Under the pieces are notes generated by a model. The model made no database searches. It was not told the origin of the DNA and saw nothing but the letters and a program-made list of their open reading frames with translations. This document shows, in pieces, positions 11,473-21,275 of a DNA stretch of 64,000 nucleotides. Positions within the stretch are counted from its first letter, which is position 1. The number at the start of each line of letters is the position of its first letter. Where the stretch lies: contig NC_134678.1 in assembly GCF_024713945.1 (NCBI RefSeq), positions 1 to 64,000 of the forward strand. The letters are read 5' to 3'. Source of the DNA: Dermatophagoides farinae (Eukaryota > Arthropoda > Arachnida > Sarcoptiformes > Pyroglyphidae). The position numbers were made by a program, and so were the translations under genes.

Positions 11473-13393
11473 TCAGATATTCAGGTTATTGAGTGACATG
11501 AATTCCTTGGTATTCATCGTTTGAATGCGCAACTTGGCCATATCGTCGGCCAATTCCAGACAAACAGGCACATCGTTGACAAAAAAGGATTGCACCTTGT
11601 AATGACACAACGCGAAACAGAATTGAGCCAGAACAGAAACAGGCAACTGCATCTGGTCCCGAATGACGTGATATTTAGTCGGTCGCAACAGCTTCAGTCC
11701 ATAGTTGGAATTGTCGGCAAACAGGCAAAACGATTTGTATCCAACAATCAGACTCCGTTTAAAGGGAGCTTCGGCCATCGTACCGTACATTGTACCACCA
11801 CCACTACCTTTCATGAGACATTCGCGAGGCTTCTTCTCGACCAGCAAACAGGTCAGCTTGGTGTTGGTCATATCCAATTTGGTCATCACATCCTGAATGA
11901 TCGAGATCATCGCTTCAAAGTGTACGTTGGGCAGCCTTTCGAATGACAACAGGTTTCGAAACAAAAAAATGAAATTCGGATACTCGTCGTTCGTTTGTTT
12001 GAATTGTTCCATTGCCTTGACCATCTGTTCCAATGTGAGACCATCAGTCCACTTGACAGCTTTGTTCATTCGGTCGTCCAATGAAACCCAGAAACCGGTC
12101 GCCGACTTTTGGCCCTCTTTCCGGTGGTAACAACCAATCACCATAGTGCGACCAATGTCAAACGATGGACAATGAAGCTTCATCACTTGATGATTCAGGT
12201 AATCACAATCGACAATGTTCACCGACCCATTGAACGTACGACAAAGTTTGATCACCACTCGATCAATCAATACATCACCACCATTATCGCCAAGCAATTC
12301 GTGGGAAGCGAAATTGAAGCAGGAGAAATTATTTTTCCGGGCCAAGTACTCGGACAAGTTGAACACTGTTTGAGCATTGTGGACATTTGCCAATGAGATA
12401 CCTGAATGATAATGATAATAATAATAATAAAAAAAAAACAAAATGATCATCATCATCATCATCATTATGAAGCTTAATAATGGCCCATTTATCTCATATT
12501 GAGAGAGAGAGAGCCACCACCATTTTGCTCGTCGTCACGGTCCAACGAGATTACAACAACAAACCTTCATTGATGAGCACTATGGCCAATCGTATTTGAT
12601 CATTCGTGGCCAATCGGGAAAAATAGCAACCCATTTCTTGAGGTGAATTGATTCGAATCGATTGACATTGGACACAGTCCTCTTTCGAAAGCGCTCTGCT
12701 CATTCCATATTTCACAGCCTTCGCAATGATCCCATCTCTGAATGATGTCAATATCGATTCATCGTCTTCGAATCGTTTGTCGTTCAACGAGATGATTGCC
12801 CATTTGCACGGTTCAAAATCAGTATCGTAGAATTGCCCACAATGGTCACCATCTGGCGGCAATAATCGGGGCTGTGGCAAAATCCTGGCCTCGTATTCAA
12901 TCGGATTCAAATCGATGACAATTTGTTTATAGCGAACCAATTCAGCCAAATAACGGGCATAGTTTCGTATCTTTTCGAAACATTTATCGGCCGACACACT
13001 GGCCTGATGACGCAATATGTCTCGATAAGTGTGCGACAGTTTGTCGTACATAAACGGACTGAATCCAGCATCCAGAGTAAACAATTTGGCGTTGATATTC
13101 AACAAAAAGGGCTGCGAACCGTCCTCTTGATAGGGTCGACATATTTCAATCGTGAAACCGGCCACAATCTGAAAATAGCAGCTTGAATTGTCTACCTCAT
13201 TATTATTGTCGTTCACATAGATTACATCATTCTTGTCGATGAATCTGCCTTTGCGATACAAAAATCCCAGCTTCAGGTGCTGATTTATGGTGCTGAGCAA
13301 AAGACGTTCAGAAATTGGATTCGCAGCGAATGAAATGGTAAAATAATTGGATGTCAATGCGAAACACGAATCGTCGTCTGTTGTTGAATCCAT
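11473..13393 (-). CDS. Divergent Argonaute-like protein lacking PAZ and slicer residues
   Basis: Two exons, 12565-13393 and 11473-12401, join in phase to give 585 residues, far below the usual 850-1000. Order of regions: N/L1-like with GFTIEICRPYQ at 80-90 and an L1-type LNI segment at 98-111; then directly an L2-like segment (EARILPQPRLL, 168-178); MID from about 197 (CKWAIISL) to 290; PIWI from about 315 to the end. The strongest PIWI matches are TKLTCLLVEKK (457-467) and the end block PTKYHVIRDQMQLP with LCHYKVQSFFVNDVP. The roughly 130-residue PAZ domain that should lie between L1 and L2 is missing. By alignment to classical Argonautes the catalytic positions are changed: GAD reads GCY (366-368), YRDG reads FRNL (Asn 426), and the final His falls on Glu 559. 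It may bind protein partners or act as a decoy. Family call is from motif recall, not a search. Confidence 0.8.
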
Positions 13394-13562
13394 TTTTGAA
13401 CCAATTTTTCAATCACTTTACTCATTACTCACTTTACTCACAACAAAACAATTGCGAAAACGGAAAACAATTTGATCAAACAAAAAACTTGCTGCCCTTC
13501 ATAGAGTACGTGACGATTTGAATTTACAAAAAAAAATCCAAACTTTTCAAATCCGAGTTTAT

Positions 13563-15409
13563 TCAAAGCTCGACCCTATTACGACGACGACTAGTGAGAT
13601 TACCCTTGACCGCATGACAAACGTTGAGCTCGTGACACACCAAAAGGGCAACATTCTTGGCACCGATAAGACTCATTTCGATGGCACTGGCCGCCCATTC
13701 GATCGCGTTCAGATAATAGACGCCAGCACGAAGACGAAACGGCGGCAATGGCTGCCCGACCGATCGATAATCAGGATATGCGAACCAATTGATTTGCTGG
13801 ATGTCATCGATCTGTTCAAACAAGCCATACAATTCATGAGGATCCAGTTGCCGATTGCTAAACACTTTGTAAACACTTTGCTGCTTGCCTGCTGCTTCGC
13901 TGTTCACTGGTTTGATTCGATTCTGGACAGGCATCAGTTTCGACAACGAAGTGAAAAACGATCCACCACGGCCAATATCACAGCTGAGAATGGAGAGATC
14001 TTTGTACTTGTTCAACACTTGACCTTTGACGAATGTGGCCACCGTACGGTGCATGTGGTACTTGTCGAATATATCGTTGATCAACTCGTTCCGTTTGGTC
14101 AGATTATTGAATTGAATGGAATTTGTCTGGCTGGCCAACGGTGTGGCAATGATGACATGATCATAAATGTCGGATTGTACTGAGTGGTTGTTGTTGACCA
14201 CAACACCATCAAGTCTCTTGGAATCGATTCGAAATCGATGATCGCCCATGTAGTTAATGCTAACCACTTTGGTGTTGAGCATCATTCGAGCTTGTGAGAA
14301 ATGGGCCAAATGTAATGGCAACAATTTGTTGCCACCTTCGATCGCATACAATTGACTGCCTGCGCCGGCAAACGAAACCATACCCACCAATGCCGGTATC
14401 GAGATGGTTTGGCCATAATTCACCAACGATATCGATTGCACTATCTGACTGATGAATTGCTCAGACAGTTTGTATTCGGAATCCAGCATGTGTTTGTACG
14501 ATGTTCGTGTCAGATTGTAGATGAGCGAATCCATTGCCGTGAGCAGATCGCTCACCTGGTCATAGGCATGCTGTTCACTTTGTAATCGATAAATCCTAGA
14601 TCATCAATCATATATAATTATAATCAATATATAATCGGCAATTCACGATATATATAGTATACTCACCTTTCAAAGTGGTCAATCACTTTGGTCACCTGTT
14701 TCTGTAACCGTATCAGATCGAGGCCATAGTATCGCAGTAACCGTATCAATGTGACAATATCCCAGGAACTTTCACAAAACACGAATCGTTCGCCATTGTA
14801 GATGCACAAACGATCATCCGATCGCAGGGCTCGTCTCTTCAGTCCTAAGAGGGAGAATATGTTCAAGTTGAACAACAAATAATAACACAAACAACACACA
14901 CACACATGACTTGATTACCGAATTTTGCCATCAGATCGGCAGCATATTTGTTTCGTTCATGAATGATCGAACCGCCAGCTTCATAATGGTTGTTGTCCAC
15001 GTTGACCGTATGTAGTCGTCCACCGAGACGATAATTTTTCTCGTAAATAGTAATCTCGTGCCGTAGATCACTTTGCTGTTGTTTGGAAAGCAATTCGTTG
15101 AGGAAATATGCCGCTGCAGTACCGCCAACACCACCACCGATTACAGCTAGTCATCATATATGGTGGACAAATTGTAATGGCGCACAGTTAAACAACAGGC
15201 AATCAAGTCAAACTCTCACCTATTCGAATGGTTCGCTGTTGTTGTTCTTGTTGTTGTTGTTGTTGTAGTTTTTCATCGGTCGTCGTCAACAATTGGTCCC
15301 GATGATGAGCATTAAAGGAGCCATCACTTGATTTGATGTCGCTGTACGTGAATGGCAGCAACTGAATGAGCACCAGAGCCGCCGCAACAATGGCTTGTCT
15401 GTTGGTCAT
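13563..15409 (-). CDS. PCYOX1: Prenylcysteine oxidase
   Basis: FAD-dependent thioether oxidase that cleaves prenylcysteines in the lysosome. Four exons, 15220-15409, 14919-15146, 14667-14844 and 13563-14595, join in frame to 542 residues (human protein about 505). The N-terminus is a signal peptide (to about residue 23) followed by a polar, Gln-rich insert. The FAD-binding fold starts at about residue 64 with AVIGGGVGGTAAAYF. Next come the family-typical acidic/GGR region (YEKNYRLGGR), YEAGGSIIH, the GGNKLLPL segment, and a C-terminal YYLNAIEWAASAIEMS block that matches the family. An upstream non-ATG extension exists, but ATG 15409 places the signal peptide correctly. The stop lies 169 nt upstream of the Argonaute-like ATG on the same strand. 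Confidence 0.93.
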
Positions 15410-15677
15410 GGCCAAATGCTGCGAAACGCTGAATCGGCAACAAAATAAATAACGAGCATTTTTTCTCTTGAACAAGACCAAAAACAAAAACAAAAACAAT
15501 ATAAATCAATTAAAAAACTTTTGCCCGTGCTAGTGCTATAGCAAACGTCATATATGACGGGTTGTGTTATAGACTCCTCCCATTATGTATTTTTTTTAAC
15601 TCGATTTCAACTTTGGTTGTACAAAGTCTACCCCAAAAATGGGCGTCTATTTTTTCTTCTGCAAGAGAAAAAAATGG

Positions 15678-15872
15678 TGGCAGAGGTGGGATTCGAACCC
15701 ACGCCCCCGGAGAGACTGGTGCTTTAATCAACACAGCTGAGAAGGTATGAAGGGTACGCGTACTCGCGCGTACCGTGTGTGTAAACCGTTTTTAACCGTT
15801 TCTAAACCGTTTTTAACTGTTTGTAAACTGTTTTCCTTAAACCAGCGCCTTAGACCGCTCGGCCACTCTACC
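15678..15872 (-). tRNA. tRNA-Leu(AAG) with a 113-nt intron
   Basis: Read on the minus strand, a complete class II tRNA folds from G1 at 15872 to the discriminator A at 15678. The acceptor arm pairs GGTAGAG with CTCTGCC (one G-T pair). The D-arm/box A is TGGCCGAGCGG, the anticodon stem is CTGGT/ACCAG, there is a long variable arm, and the T-arm/box B is GGTTCGAATCC. The loop TTAAGG plus C gives anticodon AAG. An intron of 113 nt (15722-15834) interrupts the gene after position 37, leaving an 82-nt mature tRNA. The intron has an 8-bp hairpin (ggtacgcg/cgcgtacc, 15753-15774) and several AACCGTTT-like repeats. The gene is followed by CCA in the DNA and then seven T residues (15668-15674 on the plus strand), a pol III terminator. 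Confidence 0.93.
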
Positions 15873-16064
15873 TGAATAATAGGAAATACGGATACCAACC
15901 GGGATAAACCAATGCATGACGAACCTCGATAAATTTTGTAAACAAAAAAAAATCCATTCCAAATAGACGCTTTATCAAGAGTACTGCATGCACAAATTGA
16001 TCTCAATGAACGAATGAATGAATGAATTATATAGTCGACAACAACAACAACAACAGACTGTAAA

Positions 16065-17918
16065 ATGCTTTGCATTAAACACACACATATGCCATATACC
16101 ATGATCGTTGTCCTGACTGTGATTGCGTTATTATCATTCACCATTCATCCATCATCGTCCACAACATTCAACATTACCGAACATTCGTTCAATGACAATG
16201 ACCCCGAAGCATCATCCGATTGGCATTGTTGGAACACGTTGTTTGTCAATCCACTAAACAACAAACATGAATGCAACTGTTTCATCAATGTCACCTGCAC
16301 CAACCAACCATCACTACTGATCAACGAAAACAACAACAACAACCATGAATTCATAGACAATTCTTCTTTGGTCTGGCTTCGTTGCTACAATCTCCAATCG
16401 GTTGATGACTCCATCACGTTGAGTCAATTTCATAAAACTTTGCCTCGAAAGCTGTTGGAATTGGTGGTGGCTAAAGATGCTAGTAGAAGATGTATGCCGC
16501 AACAAAACGATATCGTCAGTAGTAGTCTGCTGCTCGTCCCGCTACGAACGGATTTCATACGCTGTGACCAGAATATTGTCAACAATTTCCTCGGCCAACT
16601 GGTCCAAAGTGGCCACTACTACTGGCTACTGAAATCTTTGACCATCAGTGAATCTGGACTGGACAAAATACCGGACAATCTGCCTAACCACTTCAAATCT
16701 CTACACACGCTAAATCTGACAGCAAATCAATTGACCAAATTTGACTCGAACGACGCAATCATCGACCAATCATCATCATCATCATCAATCGAGACAATCG
16801 ACCTGAGCAACAATCAATTGGAACGGGTGGATCTGAGCCATTTCACAGCACTACGAACAATCAATCTGTCACAAAACAATCTGTCCACACTGTCCCGCAA
16901 CAACTTGCACGCACAAACAGTGGATGTGAACATTGGCAACAATCCCTGGAATTGTGACCACCGGATAGATTGGCTCATTGATATGATTGCCGAAATTGTC
17001 GAAAAGAATGGTCGGTCATATTTCTTTGAATCCACCTCGAATCAATTGATGAACAACGTCAACAATCACGTCGATCTATTCCAGACAAACGAACCGGAAT
17101 GCAATCAGCCCATCGAAGCCAAAATGTTTCCCTTTTCAGTGTGGAAATCGGTAAAAGAATCGAGCATATGTCAAACATGCAATTGCTACCTCAAAGACAA
17201 ATACGCCAAAGTCGGTTATCGGTATGTGTCGATCAACTGCACGAACCGCAATCTTGTATCGTTGCCTAGTCGTCTGCCAAAAAACACAAAAATACTGGAT
17301 CTATCGGCAAATCAGATCCGTAACCTGAATCCGCTTAGCAAATACCATCACGGTGAGCTGTCGAAATGGGCAAACATCAACAAGATCATTTTGAGCAACA
17401 ATCTGCTCGAATCATTGGACGGACTTGAATCGATACGTTCGATTGTGTTTCTGGACATATCGGGCAACCTGCTCACCGAGATTCCGTATCATATCGTCAA
17501 CAAGGTGCTGTCCAGCAACAAGATTGATAAATTTCGAATCGGCAACAATCCGTACGTCTGTGATTGCAACACGGTCAAGTTTCAGAAATGGCTACACAAT
17601 AATTACCGCATCATACTGGACATTAAACAAGTTCGTTGTGGCCATCTTCGTGACGAATTGCTGCTGCACAATCAATCGTTTTATGTCGGCGGTCCGATGA
17701 TCCAACAGGCTCGTCAAAGTCGATTCTTCAACAAGGAAATCCTGCAAATCAACAGTCTACATTTGTGTCCAATTGCCGATACGGTGGTCGATGCATTGGA
17801 CCTCATCAACATTGTGTTGGCCGTATCCATTATGTTGTTGATCATCAAAGTTGGCTACGATTTCTTGTGGCAGAAACGTACGGGCAAATTGCCTCGATTC
17901 TTTAAACTAAACATTTGA
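16065..17918 (+). CDS. Toll-like leucine-rich-repeat membrane protein without TIR domain
   Basis: Single-exon ORF of 617 residues from ATG 16065. Signal peptide about 1-32. Leucine-rich repeats run from about 185 to 290, ending in an LRRCT cap (NNPWNCDHRIDWL, 292-304). A second cysteine-cluster cap of LRRNT type follows (CQTCNCYLKD, 369-378), then more repeats (LDLSANQI at 411), a second LRRCT (NNPYVCDCN, 494-502), a transmembrane segment (about 577-600) and a 15-residue basic tail. The order LRRCT, LRRNT, short LRR block, LRRCT, TM is the juxtamembrane architecture of Toll receptors. The protein stops where Toll would continue into the TIR domain. It could be a decoy or co-receptor, or a TIR-less paralogue. 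It is convergent with the canopy-family gene, 83 nt apart. Confidence 0.85.
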   Translation: MLCIKHTHMPYTMIVVLTVIALLSFTIHPSSSTTFNITEHSFNDNDPEASSDWHCWNTLFVNPLNNKHECNCFINVTCTNQPSLLINENNNNNHEFIDNSSLVWLRCYNLQSVDDSITLSQFHKTLPRKLLELVVAKDASRRCMPQQNDIVSSSLLLVPLRTDFIRCDQNIVNNFLGQLVQSGHYYWLLKSLTISESGLDKIPDNLPNHFKSLHTLNLTANQLTKFDSNDAIIDQSSSSSSIETIDLSNNQLERVDLSHFTALRTINLSQNNLSTLSRNNLHAQTVDVNIGNNPWNCDHRIDWLIDMIAEIVEKNGRSYFFESTSNQLMNNVNNHVDLFQTNEPECNQPIEAKMFPFSVWKSVKESSICQTCNCYLKDKYAKVGYRYVSINCTNRNLVSLPSRLPKNTKILDLSANQIRNLNPLSKYHHGELSKWANINKIILSNNLLESLDGLESIRSIVFLDISGNLLTEIPYHIVNKVLSSNKIDKFRIGNNPYVCDCNTVKFQKWLHNNYRIILDIKQVRCGHLRDELLLHNQSFYVGGPMIQQARQSRFFNKEILQINSLHLCPIADTVVDALDLINIVLAVSIMLLIIKVGYDFLWQKRTGKLPRFFKLNI

Positions 17919-18001
17919 CAGAGCGATTCATTTCTGCTTATCTTTATCAAATATCAACAGCAATGACAATAAAATGCATAATATAATCCACTCAGCTACT
18001 A

Positions 18002-18707
18002 CTACAGTTCCTCTTTCGATGGCAGTGTTGTTTCGGTCAGACAAGCGGCTGTATCACTATGATGATTGTCGTTTGGCAACACTCGATCCTGGCACAGATA
18101 TTGAATCAACGACTGTTGTTGTTGATGATGATAGTACCACTGTTCAATGTCGGCTTCGTGTTTTTCCATCATGTCTTCACATTGCGTTTTCAGATTCGTT
18201 ATTTCGGCCGATGGTTTGTCCCAAAGATCGTATGGAATGCCCAGATCCACTTTGACACCCTTGTCCACCAGACCATGAAGTGTCTGGAACGTCGTACTCA
18301 TTCCTTTTGCGAATCGATTGCTGTCCTTTCGTTCCTTGTGAATGTTGTATTCCAACATCACGTCACATATTCCGTCCATGGATTCAATCAATCGAAGTTC
18401 GCTGTTGTTCGTATAAATCAAATATATTATTTTCACCCTAATAACACAACAAACAAAAAGACACTTACGAGGCTTTGTATTGTTTTTTGGCACGTTGGTC
18501 ACTGTCGAACGTGTATCCAGTCTCAATCACATCGTGTGACTTGGCCGTATCATGAAATCGATTCTCCAACTCTAATGCGAGAATCTTGCACACTTCACAA
18601 GCTGTTGCATATCGAACGCCATAATGTTCCTCTTCCACTGATGATGCGCTTATCAATAATGCTGGTACAAAAAACAGCAACATCAAAAGAGATGTGCAGC
18701 ACAACAT
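18002..18707 (-). CDS. CNPY: Canopy-family ER protein (CNPY3/4-like)
   Basis: Two exons, 18469-18707 and 18002-18401, give 212 residues. Canopy proteins are saposin-like ER factors that assist receptor maturation; CNPY3 acts on Toll-like receptors in vertebrates. Signal peptide about 1-21. The family block YGVRYATACEVCKILALELE follows from about residue 29. A strongly conserved central block contains NIHKERKDSNRFAKGMS and VDLGIPYDLWDKPSAEI, with the later cysteines of the saposin fold (TQCEDM, LCQD, ACLTET). The C-terminus is KEEL, a KDEL-type ER retrieval signal. The ATG is preceded immediately by a long pyrimidine-rich tract ending in ACAG, so the first coding exon probably begins right at a splice acceptor. 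The upstream same-strand gene stops only 86 nt away. Confidence 0.93.
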
Positions 18708-18793
18708 CTGTCAAATAAACAAACAAACAAACAAACATACGAAAATTAACATGTACTGGGGGTCTATTGATCGATAATATTAATTGGATCAAT

Positions 18794-20737
18794 TTAATGC
18801 AACCAATGCCAACGTTGACTAGAATTATCAGAACATTTAGTGAATAAAAAGCCTTTTTCGGGCCAATAATCCAGACAATACGTGGACACAATCAACTGTT
18901 GATTGTTGTTGTCGTAGTGCCAGGATTTAGACAAATCTTGTCGGCAATCATCACTCAATTGGATTTGATTCGAAACCAAATTCGGTATGAGACATTCAAC
19001 ACCGTAAAACAGTTGATTTTCTTGATTCAAACGCAACAATCGACCACGAGGATTACTACTACTACTACTGGCAGCACTACAATAGGAACCAATCATGACA
19101 ACTTGATTCTTCAATTTTTCGGGAGCCATACACACAGCGTACGCCACGTTGACCAATTGACCAAACTCAACATTACGTGGTGGTGGCCATCCAGATCGAA
19201 AAGTTTGCAATTCAATCGAATCATTGTCCACGGTGACATGTTCTCGAGCTTTTTCTGGTCGATGGGAACATGTTGCTGCTTCTGCTGCTGCAGTAGATGA
19301 TGGTGGACAATCGAGTATTGGATAGTGAACGTAGAATGCATGCAACAGCACGTTTGGATCCAGAAATTCGATGGCAAATTGTCTACGAAGACAGTCAGGT
19401 TCGTATTGATAATTGAATGCTCGATGCGTCCGATCGACAACTTGTCCCATCGAATGGACCATCAGCTTGGGCAGTTCGTAGATGAGCGAACACGGTATGA
19501 CCAGGATACGACCACCACCACCACCACATTTTCGGATTTTGTACGTATAATCCCAGATTACGTGACCGGCATTCGGATTGACCACATGATCGGAATCAAA
19601 TAGGCCAATCTGCTCGGCATATGATCGAGCTATCGCAAATTGAACCTGGCTCAGAAGATCAACTTTTCTTGGAAATGTTCGAATCGTTTCATTTTTCTTC
19701 CATCGATTGACAAAGTGATAATCGGCAACTTGATCCAAGCGAACTTTTCGGGTCTTGAGTGCCCCATCCCAATACACTGCGGATGGAGATTCAACAGAAA
19801 AGTAGAAATTATGACGATCGATTTGACCTAAAACCGGTACGGCAACTGTACGTTCGTTTTGGACGATTGGCGCCAATAATGGTATGAGCCAATTGGCCGA
19901 CACTTCCACATGAGAAGTGAGGACAACCAATACATCACCAGTCACCTGGCTCAATACGTTATGGATGGAACGAGACCAACCAAATCGTTCTTGCGTCTTG
20001 AACACTCGAACCTTGCCGTGTTGTACGTTCTCGCCAAACAATAGTGGCAAATATTCCAGGAATAATTCCACCGAAAACATGCGAAATATCTCAATATTGT
20101 TGAGCAAGTGTTGTTGGTGGCGGTTGGAATAGATTTCTGAATTCAGATAAGAAAGCGTACCATTCGTGTATTGATTGCAGCAGCCATCGGCCATGACAAT
20201 CACCTCTTTCAATATTGACCGTGGACTGTTCAACAGCACCGAAAAGATGGTTCGAGTAAGAACGATCATATCTTCTTCATGGAACGGAATGATGACGCTC
20301 ACTTTGGGCATCACTCTTGGATCATAGTGCCAATGGCGACATTTCCACGGTCTTTCGTCTGAGGCACGACGATCGTATGGAACACGGCGGTTTGTTTTGT
20401 CATTCACGCCGAAAGCATTCAATTTGTCTTTACTTGACCAGCCAAACATGTCGAAAATACCGTACGGCAGTTTTCCATACACCGATTGCTCAAATCGACT
20501 CAAATCGGTCCATTCGTAGAGATTTTCCAGACGTTCAGAATAGAACATTGTTTGATTGACATCCAGTACAAATCTCAATGATTCTCGAAGATTGGCCACC
20601 GCTTCACCCACAGGCACTATGTCCGATGCATTATGATGATGATGATGGTTACACAATAATAATAACCACAATAATACAACAACAACCACAATAACATTCA
20701 TTGTAACAATGGGACAGAACACAGATGACAAGAACAT
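18794..20737 (-). CDS. GalNAc-transferase-like protein with lost catalytic motifs
   Basis: Intronless ORF of 647 residues. A hydrophobic N-terminal segment (14-29) precedes a His run, consistent with a Golgi type II anchor or a signal peptide; ATG 20701 (residue 13) is an alternative start. The fold is that of polypeptide GalNAc-transferases: KVSVIIPFHEED (145-156), the SPRSILKEVIVMADG block (171-185), a GT-A core, the Gal/GalNAc-T region around IRKCGGGGG (401-409), and a C-terminal ricin-type lectin domain ending in SQRWHWLH. In active enzymes the metal motif is DxH within a FLDAHCE-like block; here it is TSH (274-276). The later SHVGH histidines read SLIYE (417-421). Both losses suggest a pseudoenzyme or lectin. 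An unusual sugar donor or metal requirement is the alternative. Confidence 0.85.
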   Translation of the reverse strand: MFLSSVFCPIVTMNVIVVVVVLLWLLLLCNHHHHHNASDIVPVGEAVANLRESLRFVLDVNQTMFYSERLENLYEWTDLSRFEQSVYGKLPYGIFDMFGWSSKDKLNAFGVNDKTNRRVPYDRRASDERPWKCRHWHYDPRVMPKVSVIIPFHEEDMIVLTRTIFSVLLNSPRSILKEVIVMADGCCNQYTNGTLSYLNSEIYSNRHQQHLLNNIEIFRMFSVELFLEYLPLLFGENVQHGKVRVFKTQERFGWSRSIHNVLSQVTGDVLVVLTSHVEVSANWLIPLLAPIVQNERTVAVPVLGQIDRHNFYFSVESPSAVYWDGALKTRKVRLDQVADYHFVNRWKKNETIRTFPRKVDLLSQVQFAIARSYAEQIGLFDSDHVVNPNAGHVIWDYTYKIRKCGGGGGRILVIPCSLIYELPKLMVHSMGQVVDRTHRAFNYQYEPDCLRRQFAIEFLDPNVLLHAFYVHYPILDCPPSSTAAAEAATCSHRPEKAREHVTVDNDSIELQTFRSGWPPPRNVEFGQLVNVAYAVCMAPEKLKNQVVMIGSYCSAASSSSSNPRGRLLRLNQENQLFYGVECLIPNLVSNQIQLSDDCRQDLSKSWHYDNNNQQLIVSTYCLDYWPEKGFLFTKCSDNSSQRWHWLH

Positions 20738-21071
20738 ATTTTATAACACTGCTATTTTATTTTCAAATTGCTACTTACCTCGAGATCGAACTTGGCTACT
20801 GTCGAAAAAAAAATTCGAAATTCAATGTATCAAAAAGTGTACACACGCACACACAAAATTGTAACAATCACAAAGATTGCATGGAAAATTTACCAAGCCA
20901 ATATTTCCGTGAAATTTCTGATTCAAATTGAGAGAAAACAAACACAAACACACAACTTTGGAAAAGAAAGAAAACTTTATTCTTTATTAGTAATAATATA
21001 ATATAATAACAAGACAAACTCAAATGGGATTCTATTTACAACAAGGAAACAACAACCACAACAAAATCAAA

Positions 21072-21243
21072 TCAAACATAAACATGATTCGGATCTTCGT
21101 CGCTTGAAAAGAGGACTTCATCTTGGTCATCGGCGATAGAATTCCAGAATGCAATGGCCACTTGTTCCGCATAACGTTTACGTTCTGCTTCATCCTCCAT
21201 TTTCGATGCTTTCTCTGTTCGTAGATAGTGACAATGTCTGAGA

Positions 21244-21275
<32 letters not shown>

